A stretch of DNA of 37,966 bases from Elusimicrobia bacterium GWF2_62_30 (GCA_001799995.1 MGUK01000033.1:1-37966); one strand, 5' to 3'. Positions 1 to 7,002 are shown, counted from the first letter of the stretch. Made by a program: numbers and translations. Notes: a model not told the origin generated them from the sequence alone.

Positions 1-2033
1 TGGCCCTGACCGCGGTGTTCGTGATTTTCGCGCTGATAGTGGTGGCCTACAACGCCTTCGTGGTGGTGGGCGGCGCGCAGATAGCGGTGCTGGAGCGGCG
101 CTGGCTGGGCAGGAACATGCCGCTTGGCCGCGTGGTGGCCATGCCCAACGAAGTGGGCATACAGGCGCGCATACTCCCGCCCGGACTGCATTTCCTTATA
201 CCTTTCCTTTACCGCGTGGAGAAGCACCCCATGGTGGATATCGGCGAGAACGAAGTGGGGCTGGTAGAATCCATCGACGGCGTACCCGTTGAGCCGGGCA
301 AGATCTTCGGCCCGGTCACCGAAGGGCACGATCTCTTCCAGGAAGGCGAGCTGTTCCTGCGCAATAACGGCAGCAAGGGCCCGCAGGTGCAGATCCTGCC
401 CCCCGGTCTTTACCGGATTAACCCGTACCTGTTCAAAGTGCTCAAGACGCCGCTGATCCGCATCCCCAACAACCAGATCGGCATCGTGGTGGCCACCGAC
501 GGCCAGCCGATAGCCCCCGGCAGGCTGCTGGGTAAAAAAGTGGAAGGGCACAACAACTTCCAGAACGGCCAGGGCTTCCTGGAAAAAGGCGGGCAGAAAG
601 GGCCGCAGATAGACATCCTGCTGCCCGGCTCCTACCGCGTGAACTCCAAGCTTTTCAACGTGGTGCTCAGGGAGGCCACCGTGATCCCCACCAAGAAGGT
701 GGGCCTTGTCACCGCGCGCGACGGCGCCCCGCTGCCCATGGGCGAATACGTGGCCCGCAGCATAGAGAGCACCGGCGAATTCCAGGACTCGGCCGCTTTC
801 CTGTCCAACCTGGGCCAGCGCGGCCCGCAGTTCGACTTCCTCAAGCCGGGCACTTATTACATCAACCCGATGATGTTCGACGTCAGCCTCGACGAGGTGC
901 TGTTCGTGCAGCGCGGCGAGGTGGCGGTAATAGTCTCCAACGTGGGCAAGGACCCGGTGTCCGTAATGCCCAAGCCCACTTCAGACGGGACCGTCTCGCC
1001 CGAAATCGTGAAGATGGGCGTGGAGCGCTACGTGGTGGAGCCCGGCTATCGCGGTATCCAGCGCGAGGTGCTCGGGCCCGGTACTTATTACCTTAATAAG
1101 CTGGCCTTCACGCCCCACATCATCCCCACCACCAATATCACCATAGACTGGGCGGAGCAGAAGACGGAAGGCAATATGCCGCTGGTCTTCAACCCGCTGG
1201 CCATCGTGTCGAAGGACGGCTTCGAGATGACCGTAGAGGTGAAGGTGATCCTGCGCGTGCAGCCGCAGCAGGCGCCGCATATGGTGGCCCGCATCGGCAC
1301 CATCCAGAACCTGATAGAGGCCGTCATCCACCCGCTGGTGGACAGCTCGTTCCGAAACCAGGCCTCCTCGTCGGAAGCCATGATGTTCATGCAGGACCGG
1401 CACGAGCAGCAGCGCAAGGCCGAGCAGCACGTGGTGGAGGAGCTGGAGAAGTACCACGTGGAATGCGTCAGCGTCCTTATCTGCCAGATCAAGCTGCCCG
1501 AGCGCCTGATGCAGACGCTGACCAATAAGGTGGTGGCCACGCAACAGAAATCCATGTACGACGCGCAGCAGGAGGCCGAAGGCCGCCGCCGCGAGATGGA
1601 AAAGACCAAGGCGCAGGCCGACCTGCAGCCCAGCCTGGTGAAGGCCGAGATAGACGTGCAGATAGCCACCCAGCAGAAGCAGCAGACCATCACGCTGGCC
1701 GAAGGTAAGGGCGCCAGCACCAAGCTGGAGCAGGAGGGTATCGCCGCCGGTATCGAGGCCGTAGGCCGCGCCGAAGGCGAAAAGATCCGCGCCATCGGCC
1801 AGGCTACCGCCGAGGCCTATACCAAGCAGGCGCAGGCCCTGGGCCAGGCGCCGCTCTCCATGATCGAGATCATGAAGCGCGTCTCGGAAGGCAGGATCAA
1901 GATAACGCCCGATGTCGTGGTGAACGGCGGCGGCGCGGACGGCGGCAATAACATGCTGTCGGCTTTCATCGCCAGCCTGATGGCCAACGGCATGAAGCTG
2001 GTAAAGGAAGACCCGCCCGCGGCCAAGAAATAA
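1..2033 (+). CDS. SPFH/band-7 (flotillin-like) membrane protein with five internal repeats, 5'-truncated
   Basis: The reading frame is open to the left window edge, so the true start lies upstream and the GTG at 15 is not trusted. A hydrophobic N-terminal segment (about the first 20 visible residues) should anchor the protein. Five repeats follow, marked by a G-[PI]-Q ... L-x-PG-x-Y/H-x-[IL]-N signature at nucleotides 156, 378, 600, 822 and 1053; the first four are spaced exactly 222 nt (74 residues). The next part, about 1130-1500, is an SPFH/band-7 core, and then a long Gln/Glu/Ala-rich coiled coil (about 1540-1830) typical of flotillins. Such proteins oligomerise on membranes as scaffolds. 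Repeats followed by an SPFH domain and a helix is also the order found in major vault protein, but that is only an architectural analogy. Family assignment is firm; cellular role unknown. A terminator follows. Confidence 0.85.
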   Translation, partial: ALTAVFVIFALIVVAYNAFVVVGGAQIAVLERRWLGRNMPLGRVVAMPNEVGIQARILPPGLHFLIPFLYRVEKHPMVDIGENEVGLVESIDGVPVEPGKIFGPVTEGHDLFQEGELFLRNNGSKGPQVQILPPGLYRINPYLFKVLKTPLIRIPNNQIGIVVATDGQPIAPGRLLGKKVEGHNNFQNGQGFLEKGGQKGPQIDILLPGSYRVNSKLFNVVLREATVIPTKKVGLVTARDGAPLPMGEYVARSIESTGEFQDSAAFLSNLGQRGPQFDFLKPGTYYINPMMFDVSLDEVLFVQRGEVAVIVSNVGKDPVSVMPKPTSDGTVSPEIVKMGVERYVVEPGYRGIQREVLGPGTYYLNKLAFTPHIIPTTNITIDWAEQKTEGNMPLVFNPLAIVSKDGFEMTVEVKVILRVQPQQAPHMVARIGTIQNLIEAVIHPLVDSSFRNQASSSEAMMFMQDRHEQQRKAEQHVVEELEKYHVECVSVLICQIKLPERLMQTLTNKVVATQQKSMYDAQQEAEGRRREMEKTKAQADLQPSLVKAEIDVQIATQQKQQTITLAEGKGASTKLEQEGIAAGIEAVGRAEGEKIRAIGQATAEAYTKQAQALGQAPLSMIEIMKRVSEGRIKITPDVVVNGGGADGGNNMLSAFIASLMANGMKLVKEDPPAAKK

Positions 2034-2053
2034 CCCGCGCCAATAAGTTAACG

Positions 2054-2086
2054 AAGACCCGGCCCCCAAGCCGGGTCTTTGCTTTT
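2054..2086 (+). terminator. Rho-independent terminator after the SPFH gene
   Basis: A perfect 9-bp stem (AAGACCCGG at 2054-2062 pairing with CCGGGTCTT at 2071-2079) has an 8-nt loop and is followed by a T-rich tail. It sits 20 bases after the SPFH stop codon. Confidence 0.85.
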
Positions 2087-2087
2087 G

Positions 2088-2178
2088 GGGTCAGACCCCA
2101 GGGTCAGACCCCAGGGTCAGACCCCAGGGTCAGACCCCAGGGTCAGACCCCAGGGTCAGACCCCAGGGTCTGACCCCA
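2088..2178. repeat. Tandem array of seven 13-bp palindromic units
   Basis: Six identical copies of GGGTCAGACCCCA run head to tail from 2088 to 2165. A seventh (2166-2178) differs only by A to T at the centre (GGGTCTGACCCCA). Because each unit is GGGGTC-A-GACCCC, the array is a chain of overlapping palindromes, and the last unit is in effect the reverse complement of the others. There are no spacers, so it is not a CRISPR array. Similar GTCAGACC palindromes are scattered in many uncultured-bacterial genomes; their function is unknown to me. Confidence 0.95.
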
Positions 2179-2306
2179 AAGGCTGGAAAAGGACCCGGGG
2201 GCTTCTGGGTCTTTTGGCCCTTAACGAATGGCGGCGGGCAAGATACAATGTATTGCACTGTTTTAGCAATGCGGCACGCGGGATAGCGCGGAGAGCGGAG
2301 AAAAAT

Positions 2307-2768
2307 ATGACGAAAAACCTGATAATAGCGGCGGCGATGTTGATAACCCTGGGAGCGGTGTCCGTACAGGCCGCCCCCGCGGCTCCCGCCTATGAAGCAA
2401 GGCTGGCCGGCTCCGCGGTCTATTCCGACCCCGGCTTCCAGGATTTCGTGGAAACCTCCTACGGCTACCTCAGCCCCCGCAGCAGCCTCACCCTCAGGGA
2501 CGCGGCAGCGGCGCCCGCCCCCGTTAAGCCCGCGGTTAAGGCCCCTAAATACGTTTTCGTCAGCATCATGGTGAAAAGAGGTAATTATGCGGGTTTCCTG
2601 AGCAGGCTCGGCGCTTCCGCCGGCTTTAAAATGTCGGGTGAGAGGGTCTGCCGCTACAAGAATGCCAAGACCACCTGCCTGCTGGGCTGGGTGCGCGCCG
2701 ACAGGCTGTGCCAGGTGCGCAAGAGCCCGATGGTGACCAAAGTGGCGGTAGAAAAAGCCGCGCTCTAA
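2307..2768 (+). CDS. small exported protein of unknown function
   Basis: This 153-residue protein has a clear Sec signal peptide (MTKNLIIAAAMLITLGAVSVQA, probable cleavage after AQA-like VQA). The mature part starts with an Ala/Pro-rich stretch, including an AAPAPVKPAVKAPK linker. The C-terminal third (about residues 80-150) is basic with three cysteines (VCRYKNAKTTC, RLC). The frame is open far upstream through the palindrome array, but ATG 2307 is preferred because GGAG lies 7 bases before it and the signal peptide starts there. I recognise no family. The linker followed by a compact basic domain suggests a periplasmic or surface-attached protein. Confidence 0.7.
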   Translation: MTKNLIIAAAMLITLGAVSVQAAPAAPAYEARLAGSAVYSDPGFQDFVETSYGYLSPRSSLTLRDAAAAPAPVKPAVKAPKYVFVSIMVKRGNYAGFLSRLGASAGFKMSGERVCRYKNAKTTCLLGWVRADRLCQVRKSPMVTKVAVEKAAL

Positions 2769-2852
2769 GATCTAAAGCCGCCCGTCGCAGTCTGTATCGC
2801 CGGCCCTCCTGTAAGATGCTGTTCCCGGCCCGAAGTCCCGCCTGCCTGCCGC

Positions 2853-2882
2853 TTGCTAAAAGACTTTCTCTACCGCTATAAT
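2853..2882 (+). promoter_or_regulatory. sigma-70-like promoter for the TPR protein gene
   Basis: TTGCTA at 2853-2858 and a perfect TATAAT at 2877-2882 are separated by 18 bases. Transcription would start near 2889, about 50 bases before the preferred start codon at 2938. Confidence 0.6.
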
Positions 2883-2937
2883 AACCAAAGCGGCCCTTCG
2901 TGAAAAGAATATGGGGCACGGCTACCGCTGTGAACTG

Positions 2938-3627
2938 ATGAAAAAAACAATATTATTCCTCGCGTTGATAGTGTGTGTCTGCTCGGGTGGGCCGGGTATT
3001 CTGTCCGCCAGCGGCGACGGCCCTCCCGATCAGGAGGGCGGCGGGTGGCAGGATGAAGCGGGGGAGAGGGACGACTCCGGTGGCGGCTATGAGCGGGGAG
3101 AAGGCGCAGGCGAAGGAGAGGGAGAAGGGCCGGGACCGGGAGAGAGGAGCGGCCCCCCCGGGGGGGGCAGGGGGCCCTACGGTCCTCCTCCAGGCAAAAG
3201 AGCGTCCATGCCGGTGTATAAGGACTGCGTGGCGCGCGGGGAGAAGGCTATCTCCCTGAAAAAATATTCAAGCGCAATGAAGGAATTTACTAAGGCCCTG
3301 GTGCCTCTAAAAGGGGAAGACGCCCGCAAAATATATGTATACGAGCGGCTGGGCTGGCTGAATATAAAGTTGAACGACATCGACAGCGCGCAGGGATATT
3401 ATCTTACAGCCACCTACCAGGCTGAAAAGCTGGAACTTTTTGGTAAAGAGGCGCTGAACTCTTATCGCGGCGCGGCATATTGTTTTGAAAAGCGGGGGGA
3501 TAACGCCTCTGCCGCGGAGAACTACGAAAAAGCTTTAAAGATAAGCAGGGACGAGGCGGTAAGGCGCGAGATACAAAAAAAGCTGAAGCTGCTGAAGCCG
3601 GTTCGAAAAATAAATGTCGGGAAATAG
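2938..3627 (+). CDS. exported TPR-repeat protein with Gly/Glu-rich linker
   Basis: The 229-residue product starts with a signal peptide (MKKTILFLALIVCVCSGG...), which is why ATG 2938 is preferred over ATG 2911; neither has a strong ribosome site. Residues of about 30-85 are a low-complexity Gly/Glu/Pro/Arg linker. From about residue 95 onward there are helical TPR-like motifs, for example ARGEKAISLKKYSSAMKEFTKAL and YRGAAYCFEKRGDNASAAENYEKAL, the usual protein-protein interaction fold. The cysteines in the signal region could make it a lipoprotein (VCVCSG), though no clean lipobox is visible. The gene is convergent with the next one, 7 bases away. Partner unknown. Confidence 0.75.
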   Translation: MKKTILFLALIVCVCSGGPGILSASGDGPPDQEGGGWQDEAGERDDSGGGYERGEGAGEGEGEGPGPGERSGPPGGGRGPYGPPPGKRASMPVYKDCVARGEKAISLKKYSSAMKEFTKALVPLKGEDARKIYVYERLGWLNIKLNDIDSAQGYYLTATYQAEKLELFGKEALNSYRGAAYCFEKRGDNASAAENYEKALKISRDEAVRREIQKKLKLLKPVRKINVGK

Positions 3628-3634
3628 CGTCCTG

Positions 3635-4414
3635 TCAAAGCCCCGAGGTGTCCGGGGCCGCGGCCTTAAGCAGGTACAGGAAAAATCCCGCGCCGGAAAC
3701 GGCCAGGGCCGCGCCAAGCTTTAAGAGGAAAGAAGCAGAGTTGGCCGTGCCCGCCACGTAGTCGGCGTGTGCCACGTCCGAAACCTTTTCAACTCCCTGC
3801 CCGAAGAAGCACATCATCGAGGAGCCTTCTTCTCCGGCTTCAAGCTTAAGCAGCTGCTCCAGGAAAGCCGCCGGGATATCCAGCCCGGAATTGCCGCGCA
3901 TGTACCGCATAAAATCGCTGAGCGGGCGCGGCCTCCCGAGAACGGTCACCGTTTCGCCTTCATTTATCACGCTTTCCGTCCTGGTCATGCTGCCGTCGGT
4001 ATCGATAAGACTGTCGTCCTTGACCGTCTCGGGTTTGTTCAGGTCTAGCGTCCCGTAGTGCGGAACTACCAGCGCGGAGCCCGAGCCGTCCTTGACGAAG
4101 AACCCGCCATAGGCTTTTTCGGAAACACGTGATTTGTGGTTATGTCCCATAGAGCCGCTTCTTCCTCCGTGGTCGCGGTGCACCCTGTCCACCACCTCGA
4201 GGTAGAAAACGCAGGATTCGCCGGACACCGGCGCCCTGGTATGCACCGGAGAGGTGGCGGTCCCGGTAATGAAGGCGCGTTCTTCATCCCTGAGCCCCGT
4301 GATCGGGGAGCAGGGTATGGCTTTATATTCGTTGGCGCTGCCGCGCTTTATAAGGCCGAAGATTATCAGGACTATACCGACGAGCAGGGCGCCTAAAGGT
4401 ATAAGAGGGTTCAT
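3635..4414 (-). CDS. GIDE/BAM-domain membrane protein (prokaryotic MULAN-like)
   Basis: From ATG 4414 this is a 259-residue protein with a membrane helix at each end: residues about 2-20 (NPLIPLGALLVGIVLIIFGLI) and a C-terminal one (FLLKLGAALAVSGAGFFLYLL). The middle has the signature of the GIDE/MULAN family: an IPCSPI segment, then GTA-x-SPVHTRAPVSGESCVFY, matching the family's 'SP-(I/V)-SG-x-x-C-V-(F/Y)-Y' pattern. In eukaryotes this domain is part of mitochondrial MULAN; prokaryotic versions ('beside-a-membrane' domain) lack a RING finger, as here, and are predicted to bind ligands or peptides next to a membrane. The frame extends upstream to 4477, but the first helix starts at Met 4414. 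Function in bacteria is not established. Confidence 0.75.
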   Translation of the reverse strand: MNPLIPLGALLVGIVLIIFGLIKRGSANEYKAIPCSPITGLRDEERAFITGTATSPVHTRAPVSGESCVFYLEVVDRVHRDHGGRSGSMGHNHKSRVSEKAYGGFFVKDGSGSALVVPHYGTLDLNKPETVKDDSLIDTDGSMTRTESVINEGETVTVLGRPRPLSDFMRYMRGNSGLDIPAAFLEQLLKLEAGEEGSSMMCFFGQGVEKVSDVAHADYVAGTANSASFLLKLGAALAVSGAGFFLYLLKAAAPDTSGL

Positions 4415-4490
4415 TCCCAGATTGTAGTAAATATTCCGGGCGCAGGTTCGCCGCGATACGGCGCGTTTTTTATACAATCTGAACAGGCCT

Positions 4491-5018
4491 ATGGATGAAA
4501 AAGATACCGAGCTTATAGAAAAAGCGAAAGCCGGCGATACCGCCAGTTTCGAACTGCTGGTGAAGAAATACCAGGAGAAGATCTACGGCCTGGCGCATTA
4601 TGTCTGCGCCGGCCTGCGGTCCGAGGCCGACGACGTTTACCAGGAGACTTTTATCTCGGCCTTCAAGAACATCTCCAAGTTCAAGGGCAACGCCGCTTTC
4701 GGCACCTGGCTGTACCGCATAGCGGCCAACAACTGCTGGATGAAGTTCCGCAAGAAGAAAGCCGAGAAACTGGTAAGCATCGAGGACCTGCGCGAACTGG
4801 GTGATATGGCGCACCCGGACGAATTCGCGAAAAAAGAGCTTTCGGACAGCGTCGCGAAGGCCCTTTCAAAACTTTCAGTGGATTTCCGCCTGGCCATCAC
4901 CCTGGCCGACCTGCAGGGCCTCAGCATGGAAGAGGCGGCCAAAGTGCTGAAGATCACCGTGCCAGCCTTCAAGACCCGCCTCTTCCGCGCCCGCGCCGCC
5001 CTTAAAAAAGACTTCTAA
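4491..5018 (+). CDS. ECF-family RNA polymerase sigma factor
   Basis: The 175-residue protein has sigma region 2 (about residues 10-80, with DDVYQETFISAFKNISKFKG...GTWLYRIAANNC, the core-binding and -10-recognition helices) and region 4 (about 115-170, LQGLSMEEAAKVLKITVPAFKTRLFRARAAL, a helix-turn-helix for the -35 element). The spacing and length are normal for the ECF group. No anti-sigma gene lies next to it: upstream is the divergent GIDE gene and downstream an inverted-repeat element and a convergent thioredoxin-fold gene. The target regulon cannot be read from this sequence. It is a different subtype from the sigma factor at 13322. Confidence 0.93.
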   Translation: MDEKDTELIEKAKAGDTASFELLVKKYQEKIYGLAHYVCAGLRSEADDVYQETFISAFKNISKFKGNAAFGTWLYRIAANNCWMKFRKKKAEKLVSIEDLRELGDMAHPDEFAKKELSDSVAKALSKLSVDFRLAITLADLQGLSMEEAAKVLKITVPAFKTRLFRARAALKKDF

Positions 5019-5097
5019 GGGACGCTGGTAAGTATTTAAGTTTTTATCAACAGTGACTGTAATTGTTAGTAATTCCTTAAATACTTACCAGCGTCCC
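5019..5097. repeat. 79-bp inverted-repeat element with perfect 22-bp arms
   Basis: Arms at 5019-5040 and 5076-5097 are perfect reverse complements (left arm begins GGGACGCTGGTAAG). The AT-rich centre holds a smaller palindrome, ACAGT-G-ACTGT. The element begins on the base after the sigma-factor stop codon. The right end (5081-5102) recurs exactly at 28549-28570, so this is a dispersed repeat, plausibly a non-autonomous REP/MITE-type element. As RNA it could also act as a terminator. Confidence 0.9.
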
Positions 5098-5120
5098 CTG
5101 TATCTAACGTCCCCCTGACC

Positions 5121-5765
5121 TTAGCCGGCTATTGACGCCAGGACGGCGGCGAGCATGGCGGATTCCGGTTGCGCGCCGATTAGCTCGGTCTTCTCATTCA
5201 CCACTATCTTAGGCACGCCTTCCACGCGGTATTTAGTCGCCATCGCCGGGAATTCCGTGGCTTCCACCATCTCCGCCGTTATATTGGGCGAGGCCAGCGC
5301 CAGCCTGTGCGCCAGCACCACGGCCGCCGGGCAATAAGGACAGGTGGGAGTTACGAATACCTTTATATTCACAGGCTTCGTTATGCCCGCCAGGGCGGCC
5401 AGGGTTTCCGGTGAGAGCTCCTGCGCCGCCGCGGCTGAATTCTTCAGGCCTTCCAGCAGCGAGACGAATTCATAGCCGGAGGGTATGCCCAGGAACCTCA
5501 CCCGGGCGCCGTTCGGGCCTTCCAGCACCGCGGAAGGGCTCTCGGTGATGCCGTAAGCCGCGGCCTTCTCCGTGTCGATGACGCGGTTGTAGACCTCCAG
5601 CTTCAGTTTTGGGGACAAAGAAGCCAGTTCTTTGTAAAAGTCTTCGGCGGTGCCGCAGGTCTGGCAGACCACCATCTCCTTGAAGAACACTATCTTCACC
5701 TCCGAGGCGAGCGCCTCGAGGCGGATCTTTACTTCCTTAGCGGTTTCCTCGTTCATGAAAGTCAT
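5121..5765 (-). CDS. glutaredoxin-like protein disulfide oxidoreductase (PDO type)
   Basis: The 214-residue protein has two tandem thioredoxin folds, the layout of the archaeal/thermophile protein disulfide oxidoreductase family, with redox motifs C34-Q-T-C37 and C142-P-Y-C145. The second half has a thioredoxin-type cis-proline motif (VEGVPKIVVNE). No signal peptide is seen, so it should work in the cytoplasm on disulfides or persulfides. ATG 5765 is preferred because GGGGAGG lies 4 bases before it; ATG 5786 upstream has no such site. A TATAAT-like sequence (minus strand, 5786-5791) is a likely -10. The gene is divergent from the sulfur-responsive operon beginning at 5891, so a role in the same thiol/persulfide chemistry is plausible, though inferred. 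Confidence 0.85.
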   Translation of the reverse strand: MTFMNEETAKEVKIRLEALASEVKIVFFKEMVVCQTCGTAEDFYKELASLSPKLKLEVYNRVIDTEKAAAYGITESPSAVLEGPNGARVRFLGIPSGYEFVSLLEGLKNSAAAAQELSPETLAALAGITKPVNIKVFVTPTCPYCPAAVVLAHRLALASPNITAEMVEATEFPAMATKYRVEGVPKIVVNEKTELIGAQPESAMLAAVLASIAG

Positions 5766-5854
5766 ATAGCCTCCCCGTTGCTTCATTATATATTAGATGT
5801 CCGGCGGACCCCAAAGGTTTCACCGCGCCCCGGAAACTGACAGGCGGGCGGGCC

Positions 5855-5884
5855 TTGACAACTGGTTTAGAATATGCTAAACTA
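5855..5884 (+). promoter_or_regulatory. leaderless promoter overlapped by an operator-like dyad
   Basis: A perfect -35 TTGACA (5855-5860) is followed after 17 bases by TAAACT (5878-5883). Transcription would start at about 5890-5891, right on the ATG of the ArsR gene, and no ribosome-binding site precedes that ATG, so the mRNA is probably leaderless. A perfect dyad GTTTAG-N6-CTAAAC (5865-5882), one mismatch longer on each side, covers the -10. That is the usual placement of an ArsR-family autorepression site. Confidence 0.75.
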
Positions 5885-5890
5885 CTATAC

Positions 5891-6193
5891 ATGAACAAAA
5901 CCATGCTCGCAAAAGCCGACGGGATAGCCGGGATGCTGTCCTGCATCGCCCACCCTTTCAGGCTGATGATAATCTGCATGCTGCTCAAGCGCGAAATGTT
6001 CGTGCATGAGCTGATAGAAAAGCTCGGGACGACCAAGGGGAACATCTCCCAGCACCTGCGCGTGCTGGCCGACCGGGGCCTGATCCAGAAGCGCCGGGAC
6101 GGCAACCGCATCTTCTACAGCATAAAAGACCCCAACCTGGCCGACCTTATAGGACGTATAAAGAAGCTTTATTGCCCCAATTTGGAATTTTAG
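5891..6193 (+). CDS. ArsR-family repressor, candidate persulfide sensor (SqrR/BigR-like)
   Basis: This 100-residue winged-helix protein has the ArsR recognition region (KLGTTKGNISQHLRVLADRGLIQKRRDGNRIFYSI). It has three cysteines: C18, C29 and C95. C29 and C95 are 66 residues apart, the same spacing as the sensing pair in SqrR (C41/C107) and BigR (C42/C108), and they sit in similar contexts (IICML in helix 2; KKLYCP near the C-terminus). Those proteins release DNA when the cysteines form a polysulfide link. The metal-binding ELCVCDL motif of classical ArsR is absent. ATG 5891 is chosen because the upstream in-frame TTG (5855) is the -35 box. It is the first gene of the sulfur operon and probably represses it. 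ArsR family is certain; persulfide sensing is inferred. Confidence 0.88.
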   Translation: MNKTMLAKADGIAGMLSCIAHPFRLMIICMLLKREMFVHELIEKLGTTKGNISQHLRVLADRGLIQKRRDGNRIFYSIKDPNLADLIGRIKKLYCPNLEF

Positions 6194-6202
6194 GAGGAAA
6201 CT

Positions 6203-6448
6203 ATGGACCTTACCCAGATAAAAGCTGCAAAAACGGTGGACGCGCGCTCGATGGCCTGCCCGGGGCCGCTGCTGGAAGCCAAGAAAGGCATAGCCGGCGT
6301 TCCCGTAGGCGGCGTGCTGGAAATACAGTCCGGCGATAAGGGCAGCCGCGAAGATATCCCCGCCTGGTGCGGCAAAGTCGGCCACGAATACCTGGGCGTG
6401 CTCGAGCGCGACGGCTATGACAGCCTCTTCGTCACCCGCAAAAAGTAA
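6203..6448 (+). CDS. TusA-family sulfur carrier protein
   Basis: The 81-residue protein has the hallmark SirA/TusA motif, with the sulfur-accepting cysteine C19 in ACPGPLLEAKK, and a second cysteine C56 (PAWCGKVGH) also found in family members linked to energy metabolism. TusA proteins carry a persulfide on the first cysteine and hand it to DsrE-like or other acceptors. It has a strong AGGAGG site just after the ArsR stop, so the two are cotranscribed. In sulfur-oxidising and Hdr-like loci TusA sits beside DsrE proteins, as here (DsrE-like gene at 11812). Confidence 0.93.
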   Translation: MDLTQIKAAKTVDARSMACPGPLLEAKKGIAGVPVGGVLEIQSGDKGSREDIPAWCGKVGHEYLGVLERDGYDSLFVTRKK

Positions 6449-6461
6449 GTTCTGGTCGAGC

Positions 6462-6594
6462 GGCCCGGCGGGGGGATATGGGCCCGGCGGGCACGCTATC
6501 GGCCACACCGTGGCCGCGCTCCCTCTCGGCCTCGGCGCTACGCAAGCCTCGGCCTGCGAGACGGCCCGCCGAACCCATATCCCTCCGTCGGGCC
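6462..6594. repeat. 133-bp imperfect palindromic element between tusA-like and mvhD-like genes
   Basis: Arms at 6462-6492 and 6564-6594 pair over 31 positions with 4 mismatches; both carry the GGGATATGGG block. Inside is a smaller perfect hairpin, CGGCCAC-acc-GTGGCCG (6500-6516), and repeated GCCTCGG motifs. It fills most of the 173-base gap (6449-6621), the only long gap in the operon. It could be a MITE/REP-like insertion, and as RNA it would form a large hairpin that might partly terminate or process the transcript. No protein is supported here. Confidence 0.85.
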
Positions 6595-6621
6595 TAGCGG
6601 GCACTTGATAACTTTTAGCGT

Positions 6622-7002
6622 ATGACTCACCGAAAAATATTAATTATCACCACTAACCACAGCTCTTACCCCGGGGCGGACGCCGTGGGACAGGCCAGGA
6701 TGGGGTACGACGCCAATACCTATATCATACGCGTCCCGGACCCCGTCATGTTCCCGGAGGATTTCTACCTCAACGCTTTCGACAAAGGCATAGGCGGCAT
6801 CATCATCATGTCCTCCGGCTCCGACTGCCCCTACGAAGGTGCCTATGAGCGGCTGTCCAAACGCGTAGCGCGCGTCTACGAGCAGATGAAGGCCAAAGGC
6901 ATTGCGGCCAACCGGCTCAAGCTCACCACCATCTGCACCGTCTGCCGCGCCGCCTTCCTTAAAGAGATCTCCGAAATGCAAAAGGCGGTGGCCTCGGTAT
7001 GA
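6622..7002 (+). CDS. MvhD-like protein (hydrogenase/heterodisulfide reductase iron-sulfur delta subunit family)
   Basis: The 126-residue protein matches the MvhD / QmoB C-terminal family: an NAFDKGIGGIIIMSSGSDCPYEGAYERLSKRVARVYEQMKAKGI core followed by the RLKLTTICTVC segment, with C69, C105 and C108 as likely cluster ligands. In methanogens MvhD passes electrons from hydrogenase to HdrA; in sulfate reducers the domain is fused to the C-terminus of QmoB. Here it is a separate gene, overlapping the next gene by ATGA, so it is probably a subunit of the same complex. The start lacks a strong ribosome site; the preceding palindromic element may matter. There is no hydrogenase gene in the window. 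Confidence 0.85.
   Translation: MTHRKILIITTNHSSYPGADAVGQARMGYDANTYIIRVPDPVMFPEDFYLNAFDKGIGGIIIMSSGSDCPYEGAYERLSKRVARVYEQMKAKGIAANRLKLTTICTVCRAAFLKEISEMQKAVASV

Noticed and set aside
981-2069. 362-residue open frame on the minus strand
   Set aside because: It is antisense to the SPFH coding region and has a Leu/His/Gly-rich shadow composition.
2088-2178. CRISPR array
   Set aside because: Units are 13 bp, contiguous and without spacers, and no cas gene is present.
2079-2306. N-terminal extension of the small exported protein through the palindrome array
   Set aside because: It would translate the repeats as a low-complexity GSDPRVRPQGQTP peptide; the ribosome site and signal peptide at 2307 mark the true start.
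5855-5890. Earlier TTG start for the ArsR gene
   Set aside because: The TTG is part of a perfect TTGACA -35 box with a -10 at the right distance, so it lies upstream of transcription.
6417-6608. 63-residue frame after the TusA-like gene
   Set aside because: It lies in the palindromic element, lacks a ribosome site and has no family resemblance.
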